Positions 24,019-33,673 are shown, counted from the stretch's first letter. The stretch is 48,827 nt of DNA from an uncultured Succinivibrio sp. (GCA_900770725.1 CAAGLL010000022.1:1-48827); one strand, 5' to 3'. Notes: generated by a model from the letters alone, not told the origin. Numbers and translations are program-made.

Positions 24019-25554
24019 ATGTTCGGCAAGCTGCTCCGCATCAAAAGAGTTCCAAGTCGCCCTGCTCTCCGCCCCGGCGATCCCGCCGATGGCCCAGTGT
24101 TCGCCGTGGGGCCGTCCGGCTGCCACATCTTCAAGTACGTGGACGGCAAGACCTTGCTCTCCTACTACCGCGCCCTCATCGGCAGGCTGCGCTTTGCCCT
24201 CGACGCGCCTCATGAGATCTGGGATGAGGCGGCGATGCCGCTCATCGCGTCCCTGGCCTCGACCATCTCGTCGCTTCCTGCCTCGGAGGCCGTGCATGAT
24301 CCCGACGCAGGAGGACTCTTTCGCCACTCGCTTTTGACCGCGCTCAACGCCATGGAGGGCATGGACACGGGCAGCGCCCAGGACAGCTTCCGCCCCAGGC
24401 TCTGCGTGATGATGCTCGCGCTGATGCACGATCTCGGAAAGCCGATCTCGGACTACGAGGTGTCAGATGCCGCGGGGAGGATCTGGGATCCGCTGAGGGA
24501 GCGGCTCGACGACTTCATGGAGGGGATCGAGGATCAAAGGATCCTCGTGAGCTTCAACAAGGGGCGCAGGCGCGTCCACGCCAATCTGCGCTACTGCATG
24601 GCGCTCTTGCTCTTCCGCGACTGCTTGGGGGCCCTGAGCTTCACAAAGCCGTTCATGGAGCCTGAGGAGCTTTTTGATCAGGAAAGCCCGCTTTGCGCGA
24701 TCGTGCGCGAGGCCGACAGCTACTCGGCCTACTCGCAGTCATCGCGCGGCAGTGCCATCGCCTCGCTGCCTGACTACCTGAGGGCCGATCTGGCCTCGCG
24801 CGCGCTCAATGGCGGCCTCGTGTTCAACACTCCCGACGCCGAGGCCTTCGCAGGCGACGCCGGAGTGCTGCTACAGGGCGGCGGTTCGGAGATCGTGCGC
24901 CTTCGGGCCATCGTGAGGAACTTGAACCTCATGCAGGAGGGCTCGGACTACGAGGCGCCCCGCGCCAACCCCCTGCTCGTGACCTCGGGCTTCTACGAGC
25001 TCAAGGGGCCGCGGCGCTTCCTCTCCTGGCACCGGGTCGATCTTGAGGAGGAGACGGTGTACGTCAAGGGCGCGATTGTGAGGATGTCGCTTCCCGAGGA
25101 GGTGCGCCGCGTCAACATCATCGACCGCGGGATGCGCCCGCCCGAGCTTGACGCGATCATCCGCGCCCACGGCATGAGGAGCTGCGGCGATCTCTGCCGC
25201 ATCAGGTTCAAGGAGCGCCCGCCCATAAGCGGCGAGATCGACCTTGAGCAGGTGGTCGCGGACTCGCTGCGCTACGACAGCCATGAGTCCGCGCCGCTTG
25301 AGGCCGGCGCCATGATTGATGCCGCCTTGGGCGGCAAGGGCAAGGCTAAGAAGGATCCCGCGTTCCCGATGGACTGTGCCCTGGATCAGCAAAGCGCTTT
25401 GGCCGACGGAGCGTCGACAGGCGCGGGCGATGAGGGCGAGCAGTTGAAATTCTCGGAGGCAGGCGGGATCACCTCGGCCGCCGCGCTGCGCGCATCGAAG
25501 ACGCGACAGGGGTTGAAGGCCCTGTGCGCCGAGCTTTTGCGGTCGCGGAGGTGA
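24019..25554 (+). CDS. TraI_2/HD-domain protein resembling MOBH relaxases
   Basis: 511 aa from ATG 24019, which has AAGGAGG at spacing 4. The N-terminal half matches the TraI_2 domain of MOBH relaxases (SXT/R391 TraI, about 716 aa): SLPASEA, then AGGLFRHSL (near 98-106), then LMHDLGKPISD with the HD pair near 136. In R391 TraI the block before GGLFRH is a run of three His; here it is VHDPDA, so one metal-ligand cluster looks depleted. The C-terminal half has no clear Tyr-type motif and ends in a low-complexity Ala/Gly tail. A MOBH relaxase nicks the transfer origin. This copy is separated from the tra genes by sucCD and other core genes, so it may be a relic or a paralogue with another job. 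Confidence 0.6.
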   Translation: MFGKLLRIKRVPSRPALRPGDPADGPVFAVGPSGCHIFKYVDGKTLLSYYRALIGRLRFALDAPHEIWDEAAMPLIASLASTISSLPASEAVHDPDAGGLFRHSLLTALNAMEGMDTGSAQDSFRPRLCVMMLALMHDLGKPISDYEVSDAAGRIWDPLRERLDDFMEGIEDQRILVSFNKGRRRVHANLRYCMALLLFRDCLGALSFTKPFMEPEELFDQESPLCAIVREADSYSAYSQSSRGSAIASLPDYLRADLASRALNGGLVFNTPDAEAFAGDAGVLLQGGGSEIVRLRAIVRNLNLMQEGSDYEAPRANPLLVTSGFYELKGPRRFLSWHRVDLEEETVYVKGAIVRMSLPEEVRRVNIIDRGMRPPELDAIIRAHGMRSCGDLCRIRFKERPPISGEIDLEQVVADSLRYDSHESAPLEAGAMIDAALGGKGKAKKDPAFPMDCALDQQSALADGASTGAGDEGEQLKFSEAGGITSAAALRASKTRQGLKALCAELLRSRR

Positions 25555-25680
25555 GGAGCCTCAGCGCCCTCCCGCCTGGGATCTCCTCAACTGCGCTTGC
25601 TTTTGGCTTTGCCGGTTTTGACGCGCCGCCTGACGCAGCCTATGGCGAGGGCTCAAGCCACTTTGGCAGGCGCGGCTTTC

Positions 25681-26973
25681 CTAGCATCCCGCCCACTCAA
25701 GGAAGATGCTGTGGAAGACCTCATTGGGCGTCATGTAGCAGGTCTCGGCACCATCTGCCTTGGTGTCCTGGCCTGGGACGATCGTGAGATATCCAAGACA
25801 GGCAAGCAGCAATACGAGCTCGTCGCGGTCGAACTGGCCGGCATGCTTCAGATCCAACGCCTGCGGCGGCCTGGCAATGATGGGCTTTTGGTCCAAGGCC
25901 AGCGAGGCTACTTCGTCGCACGCCCGCGGATCCGCCAGAGCCATCACGACTCTGAGCTTTTCCTCTCCGTCTGCTATGGATCCATCGTCAATCTGCCGTG
26001 GCAAGCCCTTTTGCATGATGAGATCATGGAGGAAGGTGAGGCAGAGGCTGGTGTTGAGCACATGCTCATGGCATTGCGGCGAGAACACGTAGCCGTCAAA
26101 GCCCTTTCGCATGATGTCCAGGAGCTCTCCCTTCGAAAGCCCCGGGATCTTGGCAAAGTCCACGGTCTCGTCGATCACTAAGGAGAGCTCGCCAAGCGTG
26201 ATCCCGGCCATCGCGTTGCACCACTCCATCAGGCTGATGTCCTGGCAAAGGCCGAGGCCTGGACCCAGCTTGCCAATCGTGCCTGCCACGACCCCTGTCA
26301 TGAAGACGCGGTCGATCGGGCGCCCCCTGCTCCCTCCAGCGCAGCTTTTCAGGAGGTCGAAGAAGTCCTTGAGGGATCCATCGTCCGCAGGCGGTATTGC
26401 CTCCGGATCAAGGACAGTCTTTCGGGATCTGGCCAGGATTTCATCTGCAAGGCTGTCGCATTCGTCGATGATGATGTAGATGAGATCGTCCTCGCCGGCA
26501 TGCTCGGTGAAATAGCGCACGAACGCTTTCATCATCGCCAAGGGATCGCCTGTGGGCAGCTCGAGGATCTTGCCAAGAGGCATTCCCTTGTCCGGATGGT
26601 ATTTTGAAAACTCGGTCATCGCCCTGAGCAGGACAAAGCCGAGGCTCTCTCTCGACCTTGAGGGATCCGAGCAGAGCCCTGAGAAATCCATCATCAGGCA
26701 GCAGTAGGAGCTGGCGCGGGGAGTTGGGTGAGAGCCGATCCAGGTGCCTTTGAAGGAAGACGCGAACTCGCGCTTGAACGCGGTGTCGTAGTAGGCGTAA
26801 AGCGCCCTTGTGAAGAAGCTCTTTCCAAAGCGGCGCGGCCGCAGGAATAGCGCCATCTTGATGCCGCTATCCTCAAGGCGGGCGATGTATTCGGTCTTGT
26901 CGACGATAAGCGTTTTCTCCTGCGAGGCTTTTCCAAAAGGTATGCTGCCTTTGAGGATCTTCTTAAATGACAT
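25681..26973 (-). CDS. AAA-ATPase-like protein lacking the C-terminal DUF1703 nuclease domain
   Basis: 430 aa from ATG 26973 (AGGGA about 8 bases upstream); longer frames to 27120 lack support. Walker A-like RPRRFGKS lies near residues 40-47, and Walker B-like IYIIIDECDS near 170. This is the AAA-ATPase_like family, frequent in anaerobic gut bacteria, whose members usually carry a DUF1703 PD-(D/E)XK domain after about residue 430 (total 520-580 aa). Here the protein stops right after PNEVFHSIFLEWAGC, at the expected domain border, and no continuation is seen in the other frames below 25681. So it is either truncated or a naturally short form. A second, truncated relative lies at 48394. The function is unknown. 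Confidence 0.8.
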   Translation of the reverse strand: MSFKKILKGSIPFGKASQEKTLIVDKTEYIARLEDSGIKMALFLRPRRFGKSFFTRALYAYYDTAFKREFASSFKGTWIGSHPTPRASSYCCLMMDFSGLCSDPSRSRESLGFVLLRAMTEFSKYHPDKGMPLGKILELPTGDPLAMMKAFVRYFTEHAGEDDLIYIIIDECDSLADEILARSRKTVLDPEAIPPADDGSLKDFFDLLKSCAGGSRGRPIDRVFMTGVVAGTIGKLGPGLGLCQDISLMEWCNAMAGITLGELSLVIDETVDFAKIPGLSKGELLDIMRKGFDGYVFSPQCHEHVLNTSLCLTFLHDLIMQKGLPRQIDDGSIADGEEKLRVVMALADPRACDEVASLALDQKPIIARPPQALDLKHAGQFDRDELVLLLACLGYLTIVPGQDTKADGAETCYMTPNEVFHSIFLEWAGC

Positions 26974-27127
26974 CGCCGTTTCCCTGCCGTCTCCTTGATT
27001 GATTGGATTATAGCCAAAGCCATGCCCCGGCCTGCGTTCGCAGCCCATGGGCTTCACCGCCTTTTGGCGCCTCCTTCCATCGCTTTGCATGCGCAATCGG
27101 CAGGCCGCAATTTCACCCATCCTGAGA

Positions 27128-27155
27128 CGACAAAGCCCGGCGCTGGGCCGGGCTT
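27128..27155 (-). terminator. Terminator of ppiD
   Basis: On the minus strand AAGCCCGGC (27155-27147), loop of five, GCCGGGCTT (27141-27133), then TGTCG. A perfect 9-bp stem 20 bases after the ppiD stop. Confidence 0.7.
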
Positions 27156-27174
27156 GCTTACAGGATGCTCTTGG

Positions 27175-29100
27175 TTACTTGGTGTCGCCGGAGTCCTGCT
27201 TGATCACCATGTTGATGGCGTTGTCGTTGTACTTGATCTTCATGAGCTCGCGGGCGCCCTTGAAGAGCATCTCCTCGGCGCGGGAGGCGGCGAACTGCTG
27301 GAACTGGCTGTTGATGAAGGCGGTGTAGGCCTTCTCCTGCTCCTCGGTCCCCTCGCCTATCTCCTTGAGCAGCGCAAGGCTCTCGACCTTGCCGTTGCGG
27401 GCGACCAGGGTCGCCTTGCCAGGCTCTGCGGGCATCGCGAAGACCCTGGCGGTGAACTCAGGATCGGCGTCGCGGGAGCCCCTTGAGAGCACCACGCCGG
27501 TCTTGGTCGTCACGAACTGCGGGGCGGCGGCATTGGGATCGGCCTTGAGCGCCTTGGCGTAGTCCTCGAGGATCTTGACGGCCTCGCCGGAGGCCTTCTT
27601 GTCGTAGGCGGCAGCCTCGGCCTTGTCCTTCACCTTGTCGAATGAGAGCAGCTTGGAGCCGTTGTAGGAGTTGACGTTGATGACCGCCGCGGCGCTGTCG
27701 CCCAGCGAGATCGCAGGCGAGTTGACGTTGGAGGTGCGGTTCTCCTCCTTGAAGGCGGCCTTCTGCATCTCCTCGGTGTTGAGCGGCCACTTGGCGCTGG
27801 TGTCGCCGTAGCGCAGCACGCCGGAGTCCTGCACCTCAAGGCCCAGGGCCTTGGCGGTGGCGTCGAGCGAGTCGGGGTTCTCGAAGGAGACGTCGGAGAG
27901 CTGGGAGAGCTTCTCGTCGTACTCCTTGCGCGCAGCCTCGGCCAGGGCCGACGAGCGGGCCTTCTCCTTCACATCCTCGAAGGCCGGGGTGTGGGCGGCG
28001 GAGATGCCGTCGAGCCTTATGAAGTGGGTGCCGTAGTCATCGACGATCGGGGCTGAGACATCGCCGGGCTTTGCAAGCTTGAAGAGCGCGTCATCGAGGT
28101 TGGCCGCGAGCTTGCCGCGGGTCACGCTGCCCATCGAGCCGCCTTCCTTGGCGGTGTTGGGATCATCGGAGTACTCCTTGGCCACATCGGCGAAGGCGGT
28201 GCCGTCCTTGAGGGCCTGCTGCACCTTCTCAACCTTGTCCTTGGAGCCCTCGCCGTTCTTCACGAGGATGTGGGAGACCTCGCGCGACTCGGGGAGCTGG
28301 AACTCGTCCTGGTGCATGTTGTAGTAGTCCTCAGCCTGCTTGTCGGAGATCTTGAGGGACTTGCTGATCCCGTCCACCGAGAGCACGACGTAGGTGAAGC
28401 GCACGTTGGCCGGATCCATGAACTCGCCGTGGTGGGCGTCGTAGTAGGCCTTGGCCTCCTCGCCGGTCACCTTCACGCTGTCCTTGAGCGAGGCCGGGTC
28501 GAGCGAGTAGATGTCGGCGGTGCGGGTCTGCGCGAAGAGCTTGCCGAGCATCTTGGACTCATAGGGCATGACCTGCGAGGAGAGCGTGACGGTCGGGTTG
28601 CGCACGGTGTCCGAGAGCAGGCCGGTGCGCAGCTGCTCGGCGTAGGACTCGGGCGAGGCGCCGATGTTGTGGACCGAGGCCAGGAAGAGATCGTTGTCGA
28701 ACTTGCCGTCCTTCTGGAAGGCCGGGGTCCTGCGGATCACGTCCTTCACTTCCTCGTCGCCGATGCGGATCCCCTGATCCCAGGTCGCGGCGTTGAGCGC
28801 GGCGTTGTCGACCATCGACTCGAGCACCTGCATGTGCAGGCGCTTGACGGTGTCCTTGTCCTCGAGCATCTCGGAGGCCTTGGGGCCGTAGGTGCGCATG
28901 ATCTGCTGGGTCTCGCGGTTGTACTGCTCCGTCCACTGCGATGAGGTGATCTTGAAGTCGCCGACCTTCACCGGATCGGTGTCGAGCCTCGGGATGAGGT
29001 AGTTGCCGACGCCGGCGAAAACGAATGAGAGGATGATGATCCAGAACAGGATCTTGAAGATCCTGCCGTGCGCGCCTTCGCGCAGAGTATCGCTTAGCAT
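27175..29100 (-). CDS. ppiD: Periplasmic chaperone / peptidyl-prolyl isomerase PpiD
   Basis: 641 aa from ATG 29100; the start MLSDTLREGAHGRIFK aligns with E. coli PpiD, and GGAA lies upstream. One membrane segment at residues about 15-36 (ILFWIIILSFVFAGVGNYLI) anchors it to the inner membrane. The SurA-like N-terminal chaperone region follows. The parvulin (PpiC) domain lies around residues 265-355 (SHILVKNGEG, KEYSDDPNTAKEGGSMG). It helps newly exported proteins leave the Sec translocon. In E. coli it directly follows hupB; here three unrelated genes lie between them. Confidence 0.95.
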   Translation of the reverse strand: MLSDTLREGAHGRIFKILFWIIILSFVFAGVGNYLIPRLDTDPVKVGDFKITSSQWTEQYNRETQQIMRTYGPKASEMLEDKDTVKRLHMQVLESMVDNAALNAATWDQGIRIGDEEVKDVIRRTPAFQKDGKFDNDLFLASVHNIGASPESYAEQLRTGLLSDTVRNPTVTLSSQVMPYESKMLGKLFAQTRTADIYSLDPASLKDSVKVTGEEAKAYYDAHHGEFMDPANVRFTYVVLSVDGISKSLKISDKQAEDYYNMHQDEFQLPESREVSHILVKNGEGSKDKVEKVQQALKDGTAFADVAKEYSDDPNTAKEGGSMGSVTRGKLAANLDDALFKLAKPGDVSAPIVDDYGTHFIRLDGISAAHTPAFEDVKEKARSSALAEAARKEYDEKLSQLSDVSFENPDSLDATAKALGLEVQDSGVLRYGDTSAKWPLNTEEMQKAAFKEENRTSNVNSPAISLGDSAAAVINVNSYNGSKLLSFDKVKDKAEAAAYDKKASGEAVKILEDYAKALKADPNAAAPQFVTTKTGVVLSRGSRDADPEFTARVFAMPAEPGKATLVARNGKVESLALLKEIGEGTEEQEKAYTAFINSQFQQFAASRAEEMLFKGARELMKIKYNDNAINMVIKQDSGDTK

Positions 29101-29239
29101 AGTTGTTCCATTCTCAAGCGGCAAAACGCCGCACCTGCGCCCAAGACCGCGCCTGGCGCATCAAAACACGGGATATTCTATCATCTGGGAGCGCGGCGCA
29201 CGAATGGCGCCGTGCCAAGCGAAGGGCAGGAAGCCTTCC

Positions 29240-30160
29240 TCAGTCCATCTTCTGGTACTTGAGGCACTTCTCGGGGACGATGAGCAGGTCGCAGTCCACG
29301 TGGTGCATCACCGCCTCGGGGACGTTGCCTATGATCGAGCCTGCGAGCCCCGAGCGGCCGGAGCTTGCCATGACCAGGCACGAGGGCCTGAGCGCGTGGC
29401 AGAGGTTTGGCACCACCTCCTCGGGGATCCCGTCGATGACGTGGCAGCGCTCATCGGGGATGCCGTAGTGCGAGGCGAAGTCCAGGAGGTTCTCGAAGCA
29501 CTCGCGCCGAAGCCTCTCGCCTAGGATCTCCGGGGCCAGCCCCACGAGATCCCCGGGGTACGGGTTGGACACCGGGCGCACGGCGTTGACGATGTGCACC
29601 TGGGCGTTGAAGGCGCAGGAGAGCTCGCGGGCGCGGCGCATCAGGAACTTGTGCATGTCGCGCATGAAGCGGTCGTCCGAGGTCGCGACGTTCATCGCGA
29701 TCAGGATCGGGCCATGGTGCTCGTGGAGTGGCACTGGATCCTGCACGAGGTAGGCAGGGGCAGGAGAAAAGCGCAGCATGCTGAGCTTGAAGTCGGGGAT
29801 GAAGCGCGCCCCGCCATTGGATGCGCGCCCCGCGCCCAGGATGAGCATGGTGCTCCCCCACTCGTGCTCCAGCGCGACCATCTCGCGGCTGGGCTCGCTG
29901 CCTTTGATGATCCGGCGCGAGGAGGCCGCGGGCGCGGCGCTCTCAAGCCAGGACTCAAGCCAGCCCTCATCCTGCCTGGACCCAGGCGCTGCCTCGCCCT
30001 CTTCATCGCCCTGCGCGGGGCCTGAGGCCTGGACGGCCGCGGCGCAGAGCGTCCCCGGCGCACTGCCTGCGGCCTTCCAGAACTCCAAGGCGCGGCTGTA
30101 GGCGCGGCGGTCGGGATCATAGGGTTCGTCGCAAAACGCGATCTTCTCAAAGAGGCTCAT
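29240..30160 (-). CDS. uspE: Universal stress protein with two Usp domains, UspE-like
   Basis: 306 aa, the UspE size. The second domain (about 155-300) ends in the nucleotide-binding pattern SSGRSGLAGSIIGNVPEAV, which follows UspE closely (GRTG..LGNTAE). The first domain is degenerate and carries an acidic, probably disordered insertion near residues 45-75. UspE-type proteins are cytoplasmic and act in stress survival and cell aggregation. The start is 14 bases after the MFS stop, so it shares a transcript with that gene. The gene symbol rests on domain layout and the C-terminal motif. Confidence 0.8.
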   Translation of the reverse strand: MSLFEKIAFCDEPYDPDRRAYSRALEFWKAAGSAPGTLCAAAVQASGPAQGDEEGEAAPGSRQDEGWLESWLESAAPAASSRRIIKGSEPSREMVALEHEWGSTMLILGAGRASNGGARFIPDFKLSMLRFSPAPAYLVQDPVPLHEHHGPILIAMNVATSDDRFMRDMHKFLMRRARELSCAFNAQVHIVNAVRPVSNPYPGDLVGLAPEILGERLRRECFENLLDFASHYGIPDERCHVIDGIPEEVVPNLCHALRPSCLVMASSGRSGLAGSIIGNVPEAVMHHVDCDLLIVPEKCLKYQKMD

Positions 30161-30174
30161 TTAAATTCCCCCTC

Positions 30175-31473
30175 TCAGCACTCCTGCGCGCCCTGCTCCC
30201 TCGCCGCGGCCTTGAGGCTGCGGTTGCGGCGCTGCTGCCTGAGCATTTTAGCCTTCGCGGTCCTCTGCATGTGAGATCTGGAGAACAAGCCGCGGCGCAG
30301 GAGCGCCCAGTAGAAGAACGCGATGGCTAGGAGCGCGATGACGGCCGAGATGACGTAGATGGACTGGAACCCAAGGTGGTCCACGAAGAGCCCCAGGAAG
30401 TAGGGCCCCACGCCCACGCCGCCGTCTAGGAACACGAAGTAGGTCGAGGTGCCGACGCCGATGCGGTGCAGGGGCGAGATGTGGACGGCAAGGGCGTGGC
30501 AGCCTGCGGTGATGGTGCCGTAGCCGTAGCCTAGGAGCGCCGCTCCCAGGAGGAACATCACGTCCGATGCCGCCACCGCCATCACGCCCATCGAGAGCGC
30601 CACGCACAAGAGCGCCGGGACTATGGTCACGTTGCCGCCGCGGTGGTCGATGAGCCAGCCTGCAAACGGGCGGCTTAATACCGTCATCGCCGCGAACACC
30701 ACGAAGAAGCAGGTCGCGCCGATCCCGGTGACGCCGCGGAAGCTTGAGTAGGCGCCGATGTAGCTTAGGACCGAGGAGTAGCAGATGCCGCCTAAAAGCG
30801 CGATTGTGGAGATCGGCACGGCCCTGCGCTCGAAGAAGTCGCCAGCATGCACCTTGAAGAGCTTCTCCTTCTCGGAGGGCAGGATCTCACGCTCCGGGCA
30901 CTTGATGAGCAGGCTTGAGACGAGGACCAGCGCCGCGGTGGCCGTCGAGATCCAGACCACGGCCTCGTAGAGGCCCTGGGAGTCGAGGTTCATCGCCACG
31001 AAGGGGCCTACAGCTGATGCAAAAGTGAGGCCCAGCGTGAAGTAGCCGATGCCCGTGCCCATGCGCGAGAGCGGGATGATCGAGGCGACCACGGTCGAGG
31101 CCGCGGTCGAGGTGGTGCCGAAGCCGAAGCCGTGGGCGAGCCTTAAGAGGCAGAGCACCCAGACGTTCGGGCAGAGGATGTAGAGCGGCGAGGTTACGAG
31201 GTAGATGGCGGCCCCGAGCACGAAGGTGCGGCGGCGGCCGATGAAGTCGATGAACCTGCCCATCGGGATGCGGGCTATGAGCGCCCCCACGATGAAGAGC
31301 CCCGAGGCCAGGCCGGCGACGCTGACGTCGGCCTTGAAGTGCCGGATGGCCCAGGCGGTGGTCCAGAGCATCATGGCGTAGTCCACGAAGTAGAGCAGGA
31401 AGTTCGTGGCGAGGATGAGGATGTAGTTGGCGGTGAAGAGCCTCTTGGGCTGTTCTGCTGTGGTAGCTGGCAT
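30175..31473 (-). CDS. MFS transporter (DHA1-like)
   Basis: 432 aa from ATG 31473, chosen because the membrane part starts soon after and AAGG precedes it closely; a frame to 31560 adds 29 charged residues and is less likely. About 12 hydrophobic segments alternate with short loops. Between segments 2 and 3 is the MFS signature GRFIDFIGRRRT (near 85). A long cytoplasmic loop sits at the middle (ECPEREILPSEKEKLFK). The tail is Arg/Lys-rich. Such proteins export small molecules or drugs; the substrate cannot be told. Confidence 0.88.
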   Translation of the reverse strand: MPATTAEQPKRLFTANYILILATNFLLYFVDYAMMLWTTAWAIRHFKADVSVAGLASGLFIVGALIARIPMGRFIDFIGRRRTFVLGAAIYLVTSPLYILCPNVWVLCLLRLAHGFGFGTTSTAASTVVASIIPLSRMGTGIGYFTLGLTFASAVGPFVAMNLDSQGLYEAVVWISTATAALVLVSSLLIKCPEREILPSEKEKLFKVHAGDFFERRAVPISTIALLGGICYSSVLSYIGAYSSFRGVTGIGATCFFVVFAAMTVLSRPFAGWLIDHRGGNVTIVPALLCVALSMGVMAVAASDVMFLLGAALLGYGYGTITAGCHALAVHISPLHRIGVGTSTYFVFLDGGVGVGPYFLGLFVDHLGFQSIYVISAVIALLAIAFFYWALLRRGLFSRSHMQRTAKAKMLRQQRRNRSLKAAAREQGAQEC

Positions 31474-31593
31474 GTCCTTATGCGCCCCGGGCGCGCTGAA
31501 AATGTGATCGGCGACAGATTTTCTCACAAAGCGCAAGTTGCGGCGCAAATGCGCCGCCATAGATTACCTACGCAGCAAAAGGAGAAAGGCCGG

Positions 31594-33438
31594 TCAGGCC
31601 CTGCCCGCGCCCTGGAACGGCATCTGTTCCTCGTCCTCGAGCAGCACGACGTACCACAGCTCGCCGTAGTAGCCGTTGGAGGCGAGCTGGCCTGCGGCGG
31701 ACATGGCCTTGTAGCCGCCGTCGCCGGTGAGGAGGCGCAGGCGCTTGCAGCCTATCTCGTGCGACCCCAGGCTCAGGCGCATCGAGGCAAGGGCCTCTAT
31801 CTGGCGGGAGTCGTCGCGATGGAAGAGCTCCTTGGCGTATCCGCCGCAGGCTTCCTTCAAGGATGCGAGCGAGCGGAAGCCCAGGGACTTTAAAAGGCGG
31901 CGGTTGGCGTAGAGGATCTCGCCGCGCCCGCCTGACTTGCAGATGAGCAGCCCGCAGGGGAAGCCCTCCTGGATCTCGTAGCGCGAGAAGCCCATCTCGA
32001 TGCGGTCTGTGAGCGTGTTCTCCTGCTTGTAGAACGAGAGGCCGCACTTGCCGGTGAGCTTGGTGTGGTAGAGCGCCAGATCGGCGCAGCCCCCGAGGCT
32101 GTGGAAATCCTTCGCGTCCTCGGGCAGGCGCGCCGCGCCCGCCGAGATGGAGTACTGCACCACGGCCCCGCTGAAGTTTGCGGCGTGGGCCTTGGAGGCG
32201 AAGGCGGCGACGCTCTCAAGCGCCTTGGTGTCGCCGCCTGCAAGCGCCAGCACGAACTCGTCGCCGCCCATGCGCGAGAGCACGCCCCTCCCGAGCGCGG
32301 CTTCCTTGAGGCCGCGCGCCATGTCGCGCAGCACTTCGTCGCCCGCCTGGTGGCCGTAGATGTCGTTGATGCGCTTGAAGTCATCGAGATCGGTGACGCA
32401 CAGCACCATGCCCTTGCCGCCGCTTGAGGAGAGGAGCGCGTCCATCGCTTCCTTGCCGCCCTGGCGGTTGTAGGCGCCGGTGAGCGGATCGGTCTCGGAC
32501 ATGCGCTTGAGCTCGAGGTTCGCCTCTCCAAGCGAGCTGTTGGCGAACACGAGGAAGCGCCCGTACGACCAGAGAGTCGCCAAAAGCGCGGTGAGCAGCA
32601 GCCCCGGCACGAGGATCCAGGCCGTGGCGGCGATGGCGTGCCAGTTTGCCCTGGGGCTGGCGCTGACCGTCCATTCATGCCCCATGAAGTTGAAGGTGGT
32701 CGAGGCGGCAAGTTTCCCAGGCACGCTCCCGAAGATCCGCATGCCGCCTGGGTAGAAGCGGGATCTCAAGGTGTAGGAGACCCTGTAGCCGCCGAAGGGC
32801 GTGACGAGCTGCGAGATCTCGCCCAGCACGTCGTTGGGGCTGGCGATCAGGATCACATGCCCCCAGAGGTGGTCGTTGCCCTTGCTGTCCACGTCGTACA
32901 CCGGGTGGATCACCGCAAGCGACAGCCCCTCGCCTTCCATGATTGGCGCGAGCGAGGCGATGGTCTCGTGCTGCGCGGCGGATTTCAGGGCATCCTCCTT
33001 GAGGATCGGGATCTCCTCTAGGGATCTTTTGCCCAAGGTGCCGGTGCCGCTCTTCAAAGTTCCGACCAGGCGCATGAACTTGCCATCTTTTTCAAGCACC
33101 ATGCGGGTCGGCATCGGCATCATGTCGAGGATCATGTGCGAGCGCGACAGCACCTCGGCCGTCCACCCGTTGCGGGACGCTATGACGTCGGCCGAGAGCT
33201 CGGCTGCGCGGGCGTACTGGAGCATGATCGCCTTGAAGTTGCCGCTGCAGAACTCGGAGATCTCGACGGTGTCCGACTTGATCCCGGAGAGGTGGATCCT
33301 CCCTGAGACGAACGCGCAGGCCAGCGAGAGGGCGATCCCAAGCGAGATGATGAGCGCAAGGCCGTGCCGGATGTGGAATACGGCGCCCAGGGAGTCCAGG
33401 CGCATCCTGCCTGCCCTGCCGTCCCTTCCTTTTTCCAT
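31594..33438 (-). CDS. Membrane diguanylate cyclase (GGDEF) with C-terminal PAS-like domain
   Basis: 614 aa. Membrane segments at about 25-46 and 266-290 enclose a periplasmic sensor of about 215 residues. A GGDEF domain (about 315-475) follows with intact RMGGDEFVLAL (near 391), so it should make cyclic di-GMP. The inhibitory RxxD site expected five residues before GGDEF is absent. After the GGDEF domain comes a PAS-like part (about 490-600; ILYANRRLLKSLGF), an unusual order, since PAS normally precedes GGDEF. AGGAG lies about 10 bases before the start. It may share a transcript with the MFS and Usp genes, though a 120-base gap separates it from the MFS gene. Confidence 0.9.
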   Translation of the reverse strand: MEKGRDGRAGRMRLDSLGAVFHIRHGLALIISLGIALSLACAFVSGRIHLSGIKSDTVEISEFCSGNFKAIMLQYARAAELSADVIASRNGWTAEVLSRSHMILDMMPMPTRMVLEKDGKFMRLVGTLKSGTGTLGKRSLEEIPILKEDALKSAAQHETIASLAPIMEGEGLSLAVIHPVYDVDSKGNDHLWGHVILIASPNDVLGEISQLVTPFGGYRVSYTLRSRFYPGGMRIFGSVPGKLAASTTFNFMGHEWTVSASPRANWHAIAATAWILVPGLLLTALLATLWSYGRFLVFANSSLGEANLELKRMSETDPLTGAYNRQGGKEAMDALLSSSGGKGMVLCVTDLDDFKRINDIYGHQAGDEVLRDMARGLKEAALGRGVLSRMGGDEFVLALAGGDTKALESVAAFASKAHAANFSGAVVQYSISAGAARLPEDAKDFHSLGGCADLALYHTKLTGKCGLSFYKQENTLTDRIEMGFSRYEIQEGFPCGLLICKSGGRGEILYANRRLLKSLGFRSLASLKEACGGYAKELFHRDDSRQIEALASMRLSLGSHEIGCKRLRLLTGDGGYKAMSAAGQLASNGYYGELWYVVLLEDEEQMPFQGAGRA

Positions 33439-33627
33439 TGGCCTGTCTCCTTGTGCCGCGCAAATTCGATCGTACTGATTCTAGGTCGCAAGTACTTGCG
33501 ATTCCATTGCGCCGGACTTGCGATCGGCGGTTTTGCGCAAAAAAGCGCATGAAATTTGCCGATCAGGGGCATCGATCACGAATGGCGCATCTCACGCGCA
33601 ATTTGTGCTTGTGCAAAGGCAGGAGAA

Positions 33628-33653
33628 AGAAATCCCTCCGCATCGGGAGGGAT
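33628..33653 (-). terminator. Terminator of hup
   Basis: On the minus strand ATCCCTCC (33653-33646), loop of six, GGAGGGAT (33639-33632), then TTCTTTCT. It lies 20 bases after the hup stop. Confidence 0.75.
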
Positions 33654-33673
33654 CTTCAAGAAAAAAGCTTTGA

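Noticed and set aside
25555..25680. Remnant of the DUF1703 domain after the AAA-ATPase stop
   Set aside because: I read the frames on the minus strand in this gap and saw no nuclease-like sequence.
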